Origin: Alphaproteobacteria bacterium
GTDB taxonomy: Bacteria; Pseudomonadota; Alphaproteobacteria; Micropepsales; Micropepsaceae
NCBI GenBank assembly: GCA_020852655.1
Contig: JADZAI010000046.1
Coordinates: forward strand, 1 to 64,000
Direction of reading: 5' to 3'
Length of the DNA stretch: 64,000 nt
The position numbers and the translations under genes were made by a program. Positions 19,570-27,782 of this stretch are shown one piece after another. The notes under the pieces are model-generated. The model ran no database searches. It was not told where the DNA came from and saw nothing but the letters and a program-made list of their open reading frames with translations. Position 1 is the stretch's first letter. The number at the start of each line of letters is the position of its first letter.

Positions 19570-21069
19570 CTACCCTTCTTGGGCGCGCAGCGTGGCGAGG
19601 TTGCGCTGGTGCTGGGCTTCGTCGATGCGGAACTGCGAGATCAGGACCATCGCGATCATGTTGCACGCTGCGACGGCGGGGACCGAGCAGAGCACCAGTG
19701 CGGTGACGATGGCGGGGTCGACCGTGCCGGGCATGGCGCCGGTCGGGAAGGCGATGAAGGCGAGCACGAGGCCGGCCGCGAAGGCGCCGAGCGCGATGCC
19801 CCATTTGTCGAGCAGGCCGTAGACCGCGAACATCACGCCCTCGGAGCGGCGTCCCGTTCGCGCGGCGACATCGTCGGTCGCGTCGGTGAGCATCGAGTTC
19901 AGCACCGTATGCACGCCGTAGGCGAAGGTGAGCTCGACGAAGGTGAAGCCGACCAGCGCGGCGACCAGCGGCAGTCCGCCTTCAGGCATCAGGCCCGCCC
20001 ATTTCCCCAGGAACGGCGTCGAGAACAGGATGAGCCAGCCGAAATAACAGGTCATCATGAAGGCGCGCTTGCCCATCCGGGTCGACACGCGCGGCGCGAT
20101 GAAGAGCGAGACGAGCGCCGAGAAGGGCGACGCGAGCAGGACGTACGAGAATTCCTGCGGCGTAAGCGCCCAGAAATTCAGCGCGATATAGGCATAGAGC
20201 CCGAACCAGAGCCCGCCGCCGAAGCCGTTGAGCATCGTCGCGAAGAGGAGACTGACGAGGCGCGGATTGGCGAAGGCAAGCTTCAGCTCGCCGAAGGCTT
20301 CGCCGAGCGTCGTGCCGCGTTCCGGCGGAACGTGAAGATCGCGGATGCGGCCATGCGTCGCGAGCGACGAAATGACGATCGCTGCGACGATGATGAAGGC
20401 GGCGAGTAGCCCGAAATCGGCGTAGCGCTCGCGATTGAGCACGCCGAGCGGATTCGCGGCGTCCTCGCGCAGATAGACCTGGTAGAGGATCGCATTGAGG
20501 ATCGCGCCGCCGCCGATCAGGAAGACGAAGCGCCAAGCGATCAGGATCGTGCGGTCGTGGTAGCCGGGCGCGAGTTCCGGTGCGAGCGCCCGCGCCGGCA
20601 CCTCGAAAAACGACGTCGCGATGCGCACGAAGAGCAGCATGGCGATCATGAAGGCGAGCAGCGTCGCCGGCGCCCAGCTCGCCGGCGCCTGCCACATCAG
20701 ATAGACGCCGAGGCCGGACGGTACGGCCGACGCATACATGAGGACATGGCGCCGCCCCCAGGGCGTCCGCAGCCTGTCGGAAAACCGGCCGATGAGCGGA
20801 TCGACGATCGAGTCGATGATGATCGTCGCCATGATCGCGGTGCCGACCCATGCGGCCGGAAGCCCGATCACCTGGTTGAAATAGAGCTGGAGCACCGAGC
20901 CAGACAGCACGGTCGCCGCGACGCCGAAGGCGAGCGAGCCGAGCCCATAGCCGGCGGAAAGGCCAAGGGTGAGCCCGCCGGCCGGCGGCTCGGCCGCTGC
21001 GGTTTCAGGCGGCGTCGTATCGAGCGCGGGATCGATCGTGCTCACGCGCGGTATCCGCGCGACTGGCAC
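19570..21069 (-). CDS. MFS transporter of the GPH (glycoside-pentoside-hexuronide):cation symporter family
   Basis: 499 residues with about 12 membrane segments. The signature loop after helix 2, DPLIGRFSDRLRTPWGRR, and helix 1 SAGYGLGSLAFGVAATVL are characteristic of MelB/XylP-like sugar:cation symporters. Substrate unknown. The start is uncertain: GTG at 21069 is used; a second in-frame GTG at 21045 (VSTIDPALD) is possible, and the first 30 residues are Pro/Ala-rich. Neighbours are an SDR and an aldo-keto reductase, consistent with uptake and oxidation-reduction of a carbohydrate or steroid-like molecule, but this is only inference. Confidence 0.88.
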   Translation of the reverse strand: MPVARIPRVSTIDPALDTTPPETAAAEPPAGGLTLGLSAGYGLGSLAFGVAATVLSGSVLQLYFNQVIGLPAAWVGTAIMATIIIDSIVDPLIGRFSDRLRTPWGRRHVLMYASAVPSGLGVYLMWQAPASWAPATLLAFMIAMLLFVRIATSFFEVPARALAPELAPGYHDRTILIAWRFVFLIGGGAILNAILYQVYLREDAANPLGVLNRERYADFGLLAAFIIVAAIVISSLATHGRIRDLHVPPERGTTLGEAFGELKLAFANPRLVSLLFATMLNGFGGGLWFGLYAYIALNFWALTPQEFSYVLLASPFSALVSLFIAPRVSTRMGKRAFMMTCYFGWLILFSTPFLGKWAGLMPEGGLPLVAALVGFTFVELTFAYGVHTVLNSMLTDATDDVAARTGRRSEGVMFAVYGLLDKWGIALGAFAAGLVLAFIAFPTGAMPGTVDPAIVTALVLCSVPAVAACNMIAMVLISQFRIDEAQHQRNLATLRAQEG

Positions 21070-21186
21070 CGAGGCATGGACATGTCTCCCCTACTCCACG
21101 GGTCTCACCTGCCCGCCACTAACATATTAGCTGGACGGGAGAGTTACGGGAAGCGGTGAGATAGGCGGAACCTGCCGCCGGCTGCT

Positions 21187-21993
21187 TTAGTTGAAGCGCG
21201 CCGGCTTTTCCTTGCCGCGCTTGCCGACGGGAAGGGAGCTCGTGAGGCCGCCATCCACGGCGAGCGCCTGGCCGTTGACATAGGAGGCATCGTCGGAGGC
21301 GAGGAAGAGCGCGGCATGGGCGATCTCGTCGGGGATGCCGCCGCGGGTGAGCGGGTTGAGCTGGCCAACGCGGTCGATCGTGCCACGCTCGCGGGCATAG
21401 TCGAACATCGGCTTGGTCATGCCGGTCTCGATGAGGCCGGGGCAGATCGCATTTACGCGCACGCCCGTGCCGTAGAACTCGTTGGCGGCCGTCGCGACGA
21501 GATTGATGACGCCCGCCTTCGAGGCCGAGTAGGGCGTCGGCCCGGCGCCGGAGCGGATGCCCGCGACCGAGGCGGTGCAGATGATCGAGCCCTTGCCCCG
21601 GCCGATCATCGGCCTGGCGGCGTGCTTGATGGCGAGGAAGGGTCCGATCAGGTTGACCCGCAGCACCTCGGCCCACTGGGCGGGCGTCAGGTCGAAGAAC
21701 GGCACCGGCCCGCCGGTGATGCCGGCATTGGCGAAGCAGACGTCGACGCCGCCGTGCGACGACACGGCCCGGGCGACCAGCGCCTCGACGAAGGCCTCGT
21801 CCCCCGCATCGCCGGTGAGCGCGTCGGCATGGCCGCCGGCCGCGGCGATGTCGCGCGCCGTAGCCTGCACGGCGTCGGACTTGTCGGCGATGACGAGCAT
21901 CGCGCCCTCGCGGGCGAAGAGCAGCGCCGTGGCGCGGCCGATGCCGCTGCCCGCGCCGGTGATCACTGCGGATTTGCCTTCAAGCCGGCCCAT
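21187..21993 (-). CDS. Short-chain dehydrogenase/reductase (SDR)
   Basis: 268 residues. Classical SDR: cofactor loop [10 protein letters not shown] (12-21), an acidic residue after strand 2 (IADKSD) favouring NAD(H), NAG motif in [10 protein letters not shown], catalytic Ser in CTASVAG, and YSASK (Tyr and Lys near 161 and 165), ending with the family C-term VDGGLTSS. The start is at [13 protein letters not shown]; an upstream ATG would add 12 non-conserved residues. Cytoplasmic. It is downstream of the small kinase gene on the same strand with a 60-base gap. Confidence 0.92.
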   Translation of the reverse strand: MGRLEGKSAVITGAGSGIGRATALLFAREGAMLVIADKSDAVQATARDIAAAGGHADALTGDAGDEAFVEALVARAVSSHGGVDVCFANAGITGGPVPFFDLTPAQWAEVLRVNLIGPFLAIKHAARPMIGRGKGSIICTASVAGIRSGAGPTPYSASKAGVINLVATAANEFYGTGVRVNAICPGLIETGMTKPMFDYARERGTIDRVGQLNPLTRGGIPDEIAHAALFLASDDASYVNGQALAVDGGLTSSLPVGKRGKEKPARFN

Positions 21994-22053
21994 GAACGTC
22001 TCCCGTTGTGTGACGGGAGCCGTTCGCACACGGCGCGGCGAAAGGCAAAGCGG

Positions 22054-22671
22054 CTAAACCCGGCCGGCGATTTCGGCAGCCAAGGCCCGGGCGGCGCTGT
22101 GGAGGACGGCGATGTCGCCGTCGTTGGTGAGGCAGAGCCGGGCGAGGTCGCGGGTCGGAGCGACGTGGAGGCGATGCATGGGCTCGACGACCGCGTCGAA
22201 CTGGCGGGCGGTGTCGGCGGCGGTACGGCCGCGTTCGGCGACATCGCGGGCGATGCGGCGGATGCGGCGCGTGGCGGTGGCGGCATCGACGAAGACGGTG
22301 TGATCGGCGAGCCCGCGCAGGGCGGGGTCGCCGAGGCAGTGCATGCCTTCGAGGATCAGCACCTCGGCGGCCGCGACGGGCGTGACCTCGTCCGTGCGAT
22401 CGTGGATCGCGAAATCGTAATGCGGCAGGTCGAACGCCCGGCCGGCGCGGGCCGCGGCGACATGGGCGGCGAGCAGCGCGAAGTCCTTGGTGTGCGGCTG
22501 GTCGAAATTATAGACGCGCGTGTCGCCCGGGCCGCGCACAGCGGCAGGATGGTAATAGGCATCTTCCTGGATCAGGGCGGCGCGCGACGGGCCGAGCTCG
22601 GCATGGAGGAATCGGGCAAAGCGCGTCTTGCCCGAGGCAGACCCGCCGCCGATGAGGACGACGAAGGCCAC
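22054..22671 (-). CDS. Uridine-kinase-like P-loop kinase
   Basis: 205 residues. Walker A GGGSASGKTRFARFL sits at the N-terminus (8-22). ALIQEDAYYHP, then YNFDQPHTKDF, then a Walker-B-like VLILEGMHCL resemble uridine kinase/phosphoribulokinase-like proteins; the substrate is probably a nucleoside or other small alcohol. The GTG at 22671 is chosen as start because it leaves the normal short leader (VAFVVLIGGG). It sits 5 bases after the stop of the TPR regulator gene, so the two are probably co-transcribed and translationally coupled. Confidence 0.78.
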   Translation of the reverse strand: MAFVVLIGGGSASGKTRFARFLHAELGPSRAALIQEDAYYHPAAVRGPGDTRVYNFDQPHTKDFALLAAHVAAARAGRAFDLPHYDFAIHDRTDEVTPVAAAEVLILEGMHCLGDPALRGLADHTVFVDAATATRRIRRIARDVAERGRTAADTARQFDAVVEPMHRLHVAPTRDLARLCLTNDGDIAVLHSAARALAAEIAGRV

Positions 22672-22676
22672 GGCGT

Positions 22677-24425
22677 TCAGTTCTCTGCGGGTATGACGAG
22701 GCCGGCCTTGACGAGCCCTTCGATGGAGATGCGGACGAGGTCGTCGCGGAATCCCCAGCGGCGCATCTCGTCGCGTGCCTTGCCGGCGAAGTCGGGCTTC
22801 AGCGCATTGAGGCGGGCGAGCGCCTGGGCGGCGCGCTGCGCGTCGCCCATCTGGCCCAGCGTCATCGCGACCATCACCCAGGTCCGGTAGAACTCCGGCA
22901 TGCCCATGCGCTCGGAAAAGGAGAGCGCCTCCTGGTATTTGCCGCGGCGATAGGAATCGAGCAGCAGCGGGATGTAGTACCAGCCGGGATGGCCGGGATT
23001 CATCGTCATCGCCTTGCGGACGAGCCCCAGCCCCTCGTCCCACGCGCCGCTGAGGGCGAGGCGGTTGCCGAAATCGGCCAGGATTTCAGGATTATACGGA
23101 TTGAGCCGCAAGGCATCGGCCCCGGCGCGCTTGAACCCTTCCAGATCGCCGCGGAAGAAATAGGCGGCATAGAGCGCCTCGTAGGCCCGGGCATCGGTGG
23201 CCGCGAGCGATACGGCGCGCTGCGCCGCCTGAAGCGCACGGTCGATCGGGTCGTAGCCGGCCCGCACATTGTAGCCGTAGCGATACTCGTCGAGATAGAA
23301 GAAGGTCAGCGCATACCACGCCGCCGCATAGCCGGCTTCGCGCGCGACCGTCGCCTCGAGGCAATCGCGCACCTTGGCGTGATCGGCGGCGTTCAGATTG
23401 CGCCAATACTCATAGGCGCGCATCACGCAGCCATAGCCGTCCATCGCCGGCGGGCGCTGGCCGGCGAGGTCGAGCTCGTGCTCGTAGACGGCGCCATAGG
23501 GCTGGGCGACGGCCGTGGCGATCCGCCCGGCCACGTCGTCCTGCATCTCCAGCAGGGTCTTGGCCGTGAAGACCCGCTCATAGGCTTCCGACCACAACGC
23601 CCGGCCGGACGCTGAATCGACCAGTTGCATCGTCAGGCGCAGTTCGTTGCCGGAGCGGCGCATCCCGCCCGTCAGGAGATAGCCCTGGGTCGGCCTGGTC
23701 ACGGAGGCATCCAGCGTGAAGACCGTGACCTCTCGGAAGCGGGCGAGCGCCGCGACGATCCCGGTGGTCAGCGCCCGCGCGAGCATGGCGTCGTCGCCGG
23801 CCGCGCCCAGATCTTCGATCAGGGCGACGGCGATGGTCGGGCGGTGCTGGGGATCGTCGAGCTGGCTCGGCAGACGCACATCGGCGGTGGGTTGCCCGCG
23901 CCGGTCGATCGCGTTCCACACGAGGAAGGCGAGCGCCGCCAGGGCGATCACAAGCCCGGATGTCACCAAAGCGCGGAAACGCCGCAAACCGGGAAGCGGG
24001 ACCAGGCTCGGGCCGGGAGCAGGCTCGCCCTCCGCTTCGACGGCCGGTTGGGGCGCCGCGGGTTCGGACGGCGGTTCCGGCACGGCCCGGCGCGTGAAGG
24101 CGGGGGCATAGCCGCCGCGCGGCAGCTCGATCCACACCGGATCGCCCGCCCCGCTATGCTGATAATATTGTGCGAGCGCGCGGCGCAGGCGGCTCGCCTC
24201 GACGCGTACGATCGGGTCGGCGTTCTGGTCGAAATCGGCCGGGCGGCCGAACACGTCCACGGCGATCGCATATCCCTTGACGGCCGCGCCGCGGCCTTCG
24301 ATCGCTTCCGTTACGACATAGCGCAGGAATGCCGACAGGCGGGTGGCCTGGGCAAACTCGGGACTGTCGAGGACGCGGGCAAGCGCGTCCCGGGCGTCCT
24401 CCGGTGTGATCCCGTCCCTGTCCAA
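22677..24425 (-). CDS. Membrane-bound TPR regulator with conserved N-terminal domain
   Basis: 582 residues. N-terminal domain (about 10-95: SPEFAQATRLSAFLRYVV, KGYAIAVDVFGRP, ADPIVRVEASRLRRAL) is the conserved module found at the head of many alphaproteobacterial cyclase-like and TPR proteins and is probably DNA- or protein-binding. A Pro/Ala linker and one membrane helix (about 150-167) follow, then a TolB-N/FlgO-like periplasmic domain (about 185-310) and TPR repeats (about 330-560). The topology resembles CadC-type one-component regulators, which is inference. Phased GTTACA repeats lie 190-240 bases upstream. Confidence 0.72.
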   Translation of the reverse strand: MDRDGITPEDARDALARVLDSPEFAQATRLSAFLRYVVTEAIEGRGAAVKGYAIAVDVFGRPADFDQNADPIVRVEASRLRRALAQYYQHSGAGDPVWIELPRGGYAPAFTRRAVPEPPSEPAAPQPAVEAEGEPAPGPSLVPLPGLRRFRALVTSGLVIALAALAFLVWNAIDRRGQPTADVRLPSQLDDPQHRPTIAVALIEDLGAAGDDAMLARALTTGIVAALARFREVTVFTLDASVTRPTQGYLLTGGMRRSGNELRLTMQLVDSASGRALWSEAYERVFTAKTLLEMQDDVAGRIATAVAQPYGAVYEHELDLAGQRPPAMDGYGCVMRAYEYWRNLNAADHAKVRDCLEATVAREAGYAAAWYALTFFYLDEYRYGYNVRAGYDPIDRALQAAQRAVSLAATDARAYEALYAAYFFRGDLEGFKRAGADALRLNPYNPEILADFGNRLALSGAWDEGLGLVRKAMTMNPGHPGWYYIPLLLDSYRRGKYQEALSFSERMGMPEFYRTWVMVAMTLGQMGDAQRAAQALARLNALKPDFAGKARDEMRRWGFRDDLVRISIEGLVKAGLVIPAEN

Positions 24426-24612
24426 CGTGCGTCCCCAAGACCGCGATGGCAGGTCACAAAGTCAGCGAATCCGCGTGCCCGTCCGGCAGAGTTCCCTGGG
24501 TGTAACCTTCGATCATTCAAGGCCACTCTACGTCCAAAGGCAGGGCGCCCCCAAGCGCCGATTCGGTCCACCGGGCGCGCGAATGCATGGGGCCGGACGG
24601 AGGGAGTCTACC

Positions 24613-24661
24613 GTTACACGGATAAAACGGCGGAAAACCGGGAATGTTACACGCCGTTACA
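24613..24661. repeat. Three phased GTTACA direct repeats
   Basis: GTTACA at 24613-24618, 24646-24651 and 24656-24661, i.e. start distances of 33 and 10 bases, close to three turns and one turn of the helix. Units placed on one DNA face suggest binding sites for a cooperative regulator, possibly the adjacent TPR regulator. No experimental support in sequence alone. Confidence 0.45.
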
Positions 24662-24689
24662 TACTCAAATCCGCGGCCGCCGATCCCCA

Positions 24690-24794
24690 TAAGCACCCGT
24701 GTCGCGCGGCTCAGTCGCGTGGCGATGACACGGCGAGTCCTCCCTTCGCCCATACGGCGGCGCGTCCGACCCCAAGCGGACGCGCCGCCGTTTT
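24690..24794 (+). ncRNA. Candidate structured RNA ending in an intrinsic terminator
   Basis: A stem CCGTGTC (24697-24703) pairs with GACACGG (24727-24733) around a small inner hairpin, followed by the terminator hairpin. The terminator is on the plus strand although no plus-strand protein gene precedes it nearer than 5087 bases upstream of interest (the preceding genes are on the minus strand). It may be a small RNA or the attenuated leader of the short gene at 24806. The 5' end is not defined. Confidence 0.35.
24755..24794 (+). terminator. Rho-independent terminator (plus strand)
   Basis: Perfect 14-base-pair stem CGGCGGCGCGTCCG (24755-24768) and CGGACGCGCCGCCG (24777-24790), an 8-base loop, then TTTT. 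Very stable. It lies 12 bases before the start of the 74-residue gene. Confidence 0.8.
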
Positions 24795-24805
24795 GTTCCT
24801 GCCCC

Positions 24806-25030
24806 ATGAAGGTCGTGATGATGAAGGCGTCGGCATCTGCGCATATGTTCGAGGATACGCTGGGCCGTATCCGGCGGGCGCTCGACGATTTGCGCCTGGC
24901 GATCGCCAACGGCACGGCGACGGATGCGAAGGCCGCGGCGGAACTCGCCGAACGGATGGAGCACTATATCGCGACCGCGGGCGAGCCCGATCCCGGAGAG
25001 ATGCTGCCCGGGCTGCTGTCCAGGGGCTGA
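24806..25030 (+). CDS. Small hypothetical protein
   Basis: 74 residues: MKVVMMKASASAHMFEDTLG, then an amphipathic helical stretch (RIRRALDDLRLAIANG, AAAELAERMEHYIATA) and a short Gly/Pro tail. No family recognised; helical and acidic, probably cytoplasmic. Start at 24806 or at one of the following Met codons. No clear Shine-Dalgarno. Its stop abuts the convergent ogt stop at 25031. Confidence 0.5.
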   Translation: MKVVMMKASASAHMFEDTLGRIRRALDDLRLAIANGTATDAKAAAELAERMEHYIATAGEPDPGEMLPGLLSRG

Positions 25031-25546
25031 TCAGCGGCCGGACGCCGCGGCTTCGTGCCGAAGCAGAAAGCGCTTGCGCTCCAATCCACCCGCATAGCCG
25101 GTCAAGCTGCCATTCGCCCCGATGACGCGATGGCACGGCACCACGATGGCGATGGCGTTCGAACCGTTGGCCAGGCCGACGGCGCGCATAGCGGAGGGCT
25201 TCCCGAGCTGGGCGGCGAGATCGCCATAGGCGCGGGTCTCGCCGGCCGGGATCCGGCGCAGAGCGGCCCAGACGGCGCGCTGGAAGTCGGTGCCGCCGGT
25301 CTCGACGTCAAGGGCGTCCACGGCGGCGAGGTCGCCCTTGAAATAGCGCGCCATGGCGCCGGCGATGACGGCGGGCGCCTTGCCCTGTTTCAGCACCGCA
25401 TTCGGGAAGCGGCGGCGCAGCAATCCGGTCATGCGCGCCTCGTAGCCGTCGAAGTCGAGCGCGATCAGCGTGTCGCCGTCACTGACGACATGGAGGTCGC
25501 CGAGGGGCGACGGCAGGCGCGCAGCGGTGAGGATGCGGTCGGTCAT
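25031..25546 (-). CDS. ogt: Methylated-DNA--protein-cysteine methyltransferase (Ogt type)
   Basis: 171 residues. Removes O6-alkylguanine and O4-alkylthymine lesions by irreversible transfer to its own Cys in IVVPCHRVIG (near residue 137). The helix-turn-helix recognition segment RAYGDLAAQLGKPSAMRAVG and the preceding AVWAALRRIPAGETR are typical. The start MTDRILTAARLPSP is the second Met of the frame and overlaps the upstream alkA-like stop by four bases, indicating coupled translation with the glycosylase. Confidence 0.95.
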   Translation of the reverse strand: MTDRILTAARLPSPLGDLHVVSDGDTLIALDFDGYEARMTGLLRRRFPNAVLKQGKAPAVIAGAMARYFKGDLAAVDALDVETGGTDFQRAVWAALRRIPAGETRAYGDLAAQLGKPSAMRAVGLANGSNAIAIVVPCHRVIGANGSLTGYAGGLERKRFLLRHEAAASGR

Positions 25547-26964
25547 GGCATGGCCTTCCCGGCCGGGATTTTGGGTACGCGCCATAGGGCTTGCGCGGCA
25601 TAGGCGCGGAAGGGCCGCCAGGATTCGGCCCGCGCCGTGAGTTCGCGTTCGGTGAGGCCGGCGACCTGGCGCAGCACGAGGTCGCCGGCGGGGAAAGCAT
25701 CGGTGTGGGCGAGGCCGCGCAGGCAGAGATAATGCGCCGTCCAGGAGCCGATGCCGGGAAGGGCGATCAGCGTCTTCAGCGCGGCGTCCAGATCGAATCG
25801 CAGCAGGTCGAGATTATGCGGCGCGGCCGCGAATTCCGCCCAGCCGCGCACCGTGGCGGCGCGGCTGCGGGTGAGGCCGGCGGCGCCGAGATCGGCAGCG
25901 AGGACGGCCTCGGGCGACGGGATGCCGACGCCGCCGGTGAGCGCTACGAGGCGGCCGAGCAGGGTCGCGGCGCCCTTCACGCTGATCTGCTGGCCGACGA
26001 TGGCGCGGAGGCCCGCTTCGAACGGGTCGAAGGCCTGCGGCAGGCGAAGGCCCGGCGCGGCCTTCAGGCGCGGCGCGATATCGGGGTCGCCGGCGAAATT
26101 GTCGCGAATCGCCTGCGGGTCGGCGTCGAGATCGAACATCGCGCGAATGCGGGCGACGAGCCGGTCGAGCATTTCGAGCCGGTCGATCTCGATGTGCGCG
26201 CGAAGCGCCCGGCGCTCAGGCAGGTGTTCGACGGTGAAGCGGCCGCGACCGCCATGCAGGGCGAAGCTGCGGCTATAGGTCGTATCGGTGACCGTTTCGA
26301 CATCAGGCACGGCCCGGGTGCGCAGGAAGCCGAGCACGCCCGGCCAGTCATAGGGCGGGCGATAGCTGAGCGGCAGGACGAGCGCCGGATTGTCGTCGCT
26401 GCCGCGACCTTCCTTGCGAAGCTGGCGCGGCGCCCGGCCGAGGGCGGCCGACATCTCTGCGTTGAAGCGGCGGAGCGAGCGGAAGCCCGAGGCGAAGGCG
26501 ATGTCGGTGATCTTGAGCGACGTCTCGGCGATGAGACGCTTGGCGAAGAGGATGCGCCGCGTGCGGGCGAGCTCCACCGGCGAGGCGCCGGCATGGGTGC
26601 GCACGAGGCGGCGAAGATGCCGGGCGCCGATGCCGGCCCGTTCGGCAAGGGCGTCGACGCCGGCATCGTCGAGCGCGCCGTCGGCGATGAGCTTCAGCGC
26701 CCGCCCGGCGACGGCGGCGGTGCCGCGCCAGGCCGGCGCCCCCGGCGCGCATTCCGGCCGGCAGCGCAGGCACGGGCGATAGCCTGCCTGCTGCGCCGCC
26801 GCTGCGGTCGGCAGAAAGGTGATGTTGCGGATGAGCGGAAGGCGCGCGGGGCAGACCGGGCGGCAGTAGATGCCGGTGGTCGCGACGCAGATGAAGAAGC
26901 GGCCGTCGAAGCGGGCGTCGCGGCTCTTCAGGGCGCGGTAGCAGCGGGCGCGGTCCAATTCCAT
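25543..26964 (-). CDS. Ada N-terminal domain / AraC HTH / AlkA DNA-3-methyladenine glycosylase fusion
   Basis: 473 residues. Residues about 1-75 carry the Ada methylphosphotriester domain with the zinc Cys set (GIYCRPVCPAR, RPCLRCRPE). An AraC helix-turn-helix follows (about 85-180: RHLRRLVRTHAGASPVELAR, SLKITDIAFASGF). Residues about 190-473 are AlkA: HhH motif ALPGIGSWTAHYL and catalytic Asp in DAFPAGDLVLRQ. It senses methyl-phosphotriesters and excises alkylated bases; the fusion type is known from mycobacterial and alphaproteobacterial Ada-AlkA. A TATACT box at 26972-26977 sits almost at the start, so the mRNA may be leaderless. Confidence 0.93.
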   Translation of the reverse strand: MELDRARCYRALKSRDARFDGRFFICVATTGIYCRPVCPARLPLIRNITFLPTAAAAQQAGYRPCLRCRPECAPGAPAWRGTAAVAGRALKLIADGALDDAGVDALAERAGIGARHLRRLVRTHAGASPVELARTRRILFAKRLIAETSLKITDIAFASGFRSLRRFNAEMSAALGRAPRQLRKEGRGSDDNPALVLPLSYRPPYDWPGVLGFLRTRAVPDVETVTDTTYSRSFALHGGRGRFTVEHLPERRALRAHIEIDRLEMLDRLVARIRAMFDLDADPQAIRDNFAGDPDIAPRLKAAPGLRLPQAFDPFEAGLRAIVGQQISVKGAATLLGRLVALTGGVGIPSPEAVLAADLGAAGLTRSRAATVRGWAEFAAAPHNLDLLRFDLDAALKTLIALPGIGSWTAHYLCLRGLAHTDAFPAGDLVLRQVAGLTERELTARAESWRPFRAYAAQALWRVPKIPAGKAMP

Positions 26965-27021
26965 GCGCCCAAGTATAGCCCCGGCGCGGCGATCGACTCG
27001 CCGTTTTCGGACTTGACCGCC

Positions 27022-27055
27022 AAATGCAAAACGGCGCGTCCCGAGGGACGCGCCG
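27022..27055 (-). terminator. Rho-independent terminator after the small exported protein
   Basis: Inverted repeat CGGCGCGTCC (27032-27041), 4-base loop, GGACGCGCCG (27046-27055); on the minus strand followed by TTTTGC. It lies 28 bases downstream of the minus-strand stop at 27084 and separates that gene from the Ada/AlkA fusion. Confidence 0.75.
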
Positions 27056-27083
27056 CTTGCCCAGTCGGCATTTTCGCCGATGA

Positions 27084-27434
27084 TTACTTGCCGGTCGTCG
27101 AACCGGTGACGAGCGAGCGGCTCTTGAGGCCTTCCGACAGCGTGGTGGCGCCGTTGGTGGCGTTCGCGAAGGACGCGGCCTTCGCCGGATCGGCCTTGCC
27201 CGCCAGCACCGAGGAGGTCGCGAAGAGCGAGCCGCCGGAGTAGGTCTTGAGGCCGAGCTTCATGCTGTCGGCCGACTTCGCGAAATTCGAGAAGCCCGAC
27301 TTGCCGGCGAATTCCTTGCCGAAGCTGAGGACGTTGCGGTTGTTGAACAGCGCGGCATCGGCGGCCGACGCCGTGGCGGTAAGCGCGAAAGCCGAGGCGA
27401 CGATAGCAGCGAAGATGCCAGTGGTGCGCGACAT
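27084..27434 (-). CDS. Small exported protein of unknown function
   Basis: 116 residues with a clear signal peptide (MSRTTGIFAAIVASAFALTATASAA, cleavage near 24). The mature part is Gly/Ser/Ala/Lys-rich (LFNNRNVLSFGKEFAGKSGFSNFAKSADS), without Cys. The RBS GGAGC lies upstream of the ATG. It has its own terminator and sits between the two alkylation-repair operons. Predicted periplasmic or surface protein; no family recognised. Confidence 0.72.
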   Translation of the reverse strand: MSRTTGIFAAIVASAFALTATASAADAALFNNRNVLSFGKEFAGKSGFSNFAKSADSMKLGLKTYSGGSLFATSSVLAGKADPAKAASFANATNGATTLSEGLKSRSLVTGSTTGK

Positions 27435-27701
27435 GGGAAACTTGCTCCTTGGATCTCACGGGGTTGCGCGGTCTAAAGAAGCCCCAGCCGCGTTCCGTCT
27501 ATGCCGATCAATATGTCGGCCGCATCGGGCAACAATGCGGCGCTCAGGGGGTATTTCGACGGAAACAGGGCGTCCGCGTCAAGGCGGGATACGCGCAGAA
27601 TCGGCACTTTTCCGCGTGCTCCGGGGTCCAATTGCCGCAAAACCGCCCCGGACCATGCGGTTTTGCCGCATTTGACCCCTGCGCCGCCGGTCCGGGACGG
27701 G

Positions 27702-27714
27702 AATTTGAAAGCAA
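27702..27714 (+). promoter_or_regulatory. Ada-box-like operator upstream of ada
   Basis: AAT, 6 bases, GCAA (AATTTGAAAGCAA): the same A-box/B-box arrangement and spacing as E. coli ada/aidB operators (AAT-N6-GCAA), located 69 bases before the ada start codon. Methylated Ada activates by binding such a site beside the -35 region. Confidence 0.4.
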
Positions 27715-27782
27715 GGCGCGGAGTGTGCCGGCGCGTGAGGAAAGCCAGATTTGGCGTCATGACGAGAGACGAGGAGACTCAC

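Larger units (their letters stand above)
24426..24805. other. 380-base gene-free region with repeats and a terminated RNA candidate
   Basis: Holds the promoter region of the divergent TPR regulator, three GTTACA units (24613, 24646, 24656), a stem CCGTGTC/GACACGG at 24697-24733, and a strong terminator at 24755-24794. No convincing protein frame is seen before 24806. Confidence 0.6.

Noticed and set aside
22054-23043. A longer minus-strand frame of 329 codons for the small P-loop kinase
   Set aside because: The first 120 codons read over the TPR regulator in another frame and are Arg/Ala/Gly-rich; the conserved P-loop begins right after the GTG at 22671.
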